A stretch of DNA of 64,000 nucleotides. Source: Actinotignum schaalii FB123-CNA-2. Lineage in GTDB: Bacteria; Actinomycetota; Actinomycetes; Actinomycetales; Actinomycetaceae. Under the pieces are notes generated by a model, which was not told the DNA's origin, ran no database searches, and worked only from the letters and a program-made list of their open reading frames with translations. Location of the stretch: NCBI RefSeq assembly GCF_000411135.1, contig NZ_KE150262.1, forward strand, positions 114,419 through 178,418. The letters are read 5' to 3'. A program made the position numbers and the translations under genes. Positions 62,858 through 64,000 of this stretch are shown piece after piece. The number at the start of each line of letters is the position of its first letter. The stretch's first letter is position 1.

Positions 62858-64000
62858 TTACTTCCCGGGTTTAATGAAGGGGAAGGTGATCGTTTCGCGG
62901 ATCCCCAGGCCGGTCATGGCGGTGAGGAGGCGGTCGATGCCCATCCCCATGCCGCCGGTGGGCGGGAAGCCCTGTTCCATGGCGGCGAGGAAGTCCTCAT
63001 CGAGCTGCATGGCTTCCGGGTCGCCGTTAGCAGCTTCGATGGATTGCTGGGTGAGGCGTTCGCGCTGGATAACCGGGTCGGCCAGCTCGGAATAGGCGGT
63101 GCCCAGTTCCATGCCCCGCACATACAGGTCCCATTTTTCGGTCAGGCCCTTCTTGGTGCGGTGCGGGCGGGTGAGCGGGGAGGTGTCCTCGGGGAAGTCG
63201 TACACGAAGGTGGGTGCGTAGAGCTGGTCCCCGCACAATTCTTCGAAGAGTTCTTCCACGATTTTGCCGTTCACCCAGAAAGGCGCAACCGCGATATCGC
63301 GGGCTTCCGCGAGAGCTTCGAGGCGTTCGCGCGGGGTGTCCACGGTGATTTCTTCACCCACGGCCGCGGAGACAGATTCGTAAAGATCGAGTTTCTGCCA
63401 TTCGCCACCCAGGTCATATTCGGTGCCGTCATTCAGGGTGACGGTGGTGGTGCCCAGGGTGTCCAGGCATGCCTGCTGGACGAGATTCCGGGTGAGCTCG
63501 GCCATCGTATCGTAGGTGGCGTAGGCCTGGTAGGCCTCGAGCGCGGTAAATTCCGGGGAGTGGGTGGAGTCCGCACCTTCGTTGCGGAAGTTCCGCCCGA
63601 TTTCGAAAACGCGATCCACGCCGCCTACCACCGCGCGCTTGAGGTAAAGCTCGGTAGCAATGCGCAGGTAGAGGTCCTCATCATAGGCATTAATATGCGT
63701 CTGGAAGGGCCGGGCCGCGGCACCGCCGTGGATGGGCTGCAGAATCGGGGTTTCGATTTCCACGTAGCTGCGGCGGTCAAAATTGGCGCGCAGCGACTTC
63801 ATAACCCCGGCGCGCAGCCGCACCATATCACGGGCGGCCGGGCGGGTGATGAGGTCGAGGTGGCGCATCCGCACCCGCGATTCTTCGTTGAGGGCAACGT
63901 CTTCGCCGGCTTCGTTCTGGTAGATCTTGGGGAGGGGGCGCAGGGCCTTGGAGGCCATCTGCCATTCGTGGGCGAAAACGGAGAGTTCGCCACGCTTGGA
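62858..64000 (-). CDS. lysS: Lysyl-tRNA synthetase (partial, 5' end outside window)
   Basis: The last 380 residues of the class II LysRS are present, in frame from the window edge (SKRGELSVFAHEWQ) to the stop at 62858. Motif 2-type residues appear in RNEGADSTHSPEFTALEAYQAY and motif 3 in GMGMGIDRLLTAMTG, ending ITFPFIKPGK. The N-terminal anticodon-binding domain lies mostly beyond the edge. It is a housekeeping gene charging tRNA-Lys. Confidence 0.93.
   Translation of the reverse strand, partial: SKRGELSVFAHEWQMASKALRPLPKIYQNEAGEDVALNEESRVRMRHLDLITRPAARDMVRLRAGVMKSLRANFDRRSYVEIETPILQPIHGGAAARPFQTHINAYDEDLYLRIATELYLKRAVVGGVDRVFEIGRNFRNEGADSTHSPEFTALEAYQAYATYDTMAELTRNLVQQACLDTLGTTTVTLNDGTEYDLGGEWQKLDLYESVSAAVGEEITVDTPRERLEALAEARDIAVAPFWVNGKIVEELFEELCGDQLYAPTFVYDFPEDTSPLTRPHRTKKGLTEKWDLYVRGMELGTAYSELADPVIQRERLTQQSIEAANGDPEAMQLDEDFLAAMEQGFPPTGGMGMGIDRLLTAMTGLGIRETITFPFIKPGK

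Noticed and set aside
1-64000. CRISPR array, prophage or insertion sequence
   Set aside because: No regularly spaced repeats, integrase, transposase or phage structural genes were found.

Overview
The window is a gene-dense, high-GC chromosomal stretch from an actinomycete. Evidence for this includes a SigR/RsrA-type sigma/anti-sigma pair, the actinobacterial small ribosomal proteins bL37 and bS22, an aroA-rsgA-hisN cluster, an Rv3235-family gene facing secA, menaquinone genes, BldC-like and PadR regulators, and many GTG starts. The small, compact gene set suits an Actinomycetaceae-like organism, but I cannot name a genus from the sequence alone. No prophage, insertion sequence or CRISPR array was recognised.

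Layout. 1-7.9 kb: tRNA-Arg(CCG), a zinc alcohol dehydrogenase, a GDPD-M23 peptidase pair, two overlapping CNNM/CorC-type membrane proteins, a catalytically degenerate SGNH protein and a YrdC-domain protein. 7.9-19.3 kb is the accessory part: a giant DUF4011-helicase-Vsr-like protein of the type linked to antiphage defence, with its first ~90 codons in another frame; a YefM/YoeB-type toxin-antitoxin pair next to scars of a duplicated antitoxin and ABC permease; a PadR-controlled ABC operon; and an orphan protein with a MITD1-like (ESCRT-associated) PLD-fold domain. 19.5-29.5 kb is core: bL37, rsrA-sigR with a SigR-like promoter, a DoxX-like gene, aroA-rsgA-hisN, a phosphoribosyltransferase and sbcDC. 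29.6-38.2 kb: a DUF6912/ParA-like/SAF operon, a 373-bp intergenic region with DnaA-box-like sites, LysM and Rv3235-family genes, then secA and a prenyl diphosphate synthase. 38.3-42 kb: menG, menA and membrane proteins. 42-48.5 kb: regulators, bS22, a TrkH/TrkA potassium system split by a small inverted membrane gene, and radA. 48.5-53.7 kb: an unusual Arg-rich membrane protein, mutY, an esterase and lactate permease. 53.7-59.4 kb: a carbon-uptake locus with an SMP-30-type lactonase, a GntR regulator, two organophosphate-antiporter-like MFS proteins sharing a palindromic operator, and a 2-hydroxyacid dehydrogenase. 59.4-62.6 kb: a three-gene MacB-like efflux operon. The window ends inside lysS.

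The genes most likely to repay study are the frameshifted defence helicase with the adjacent toxin-antitoxin scar, the orphan MITD1-like protein, the two-transporter GntR locus, the Arg-rich transmembrane protein, and the SGNH protein lacking all recognisable catalytic residues. Several start sites given here differ from the longest open frame. They were moved to internal ATG or GTG codons that have a better ribosome-binding site, follow an overlap with the upstream gene, or match the usual family N-terminus.
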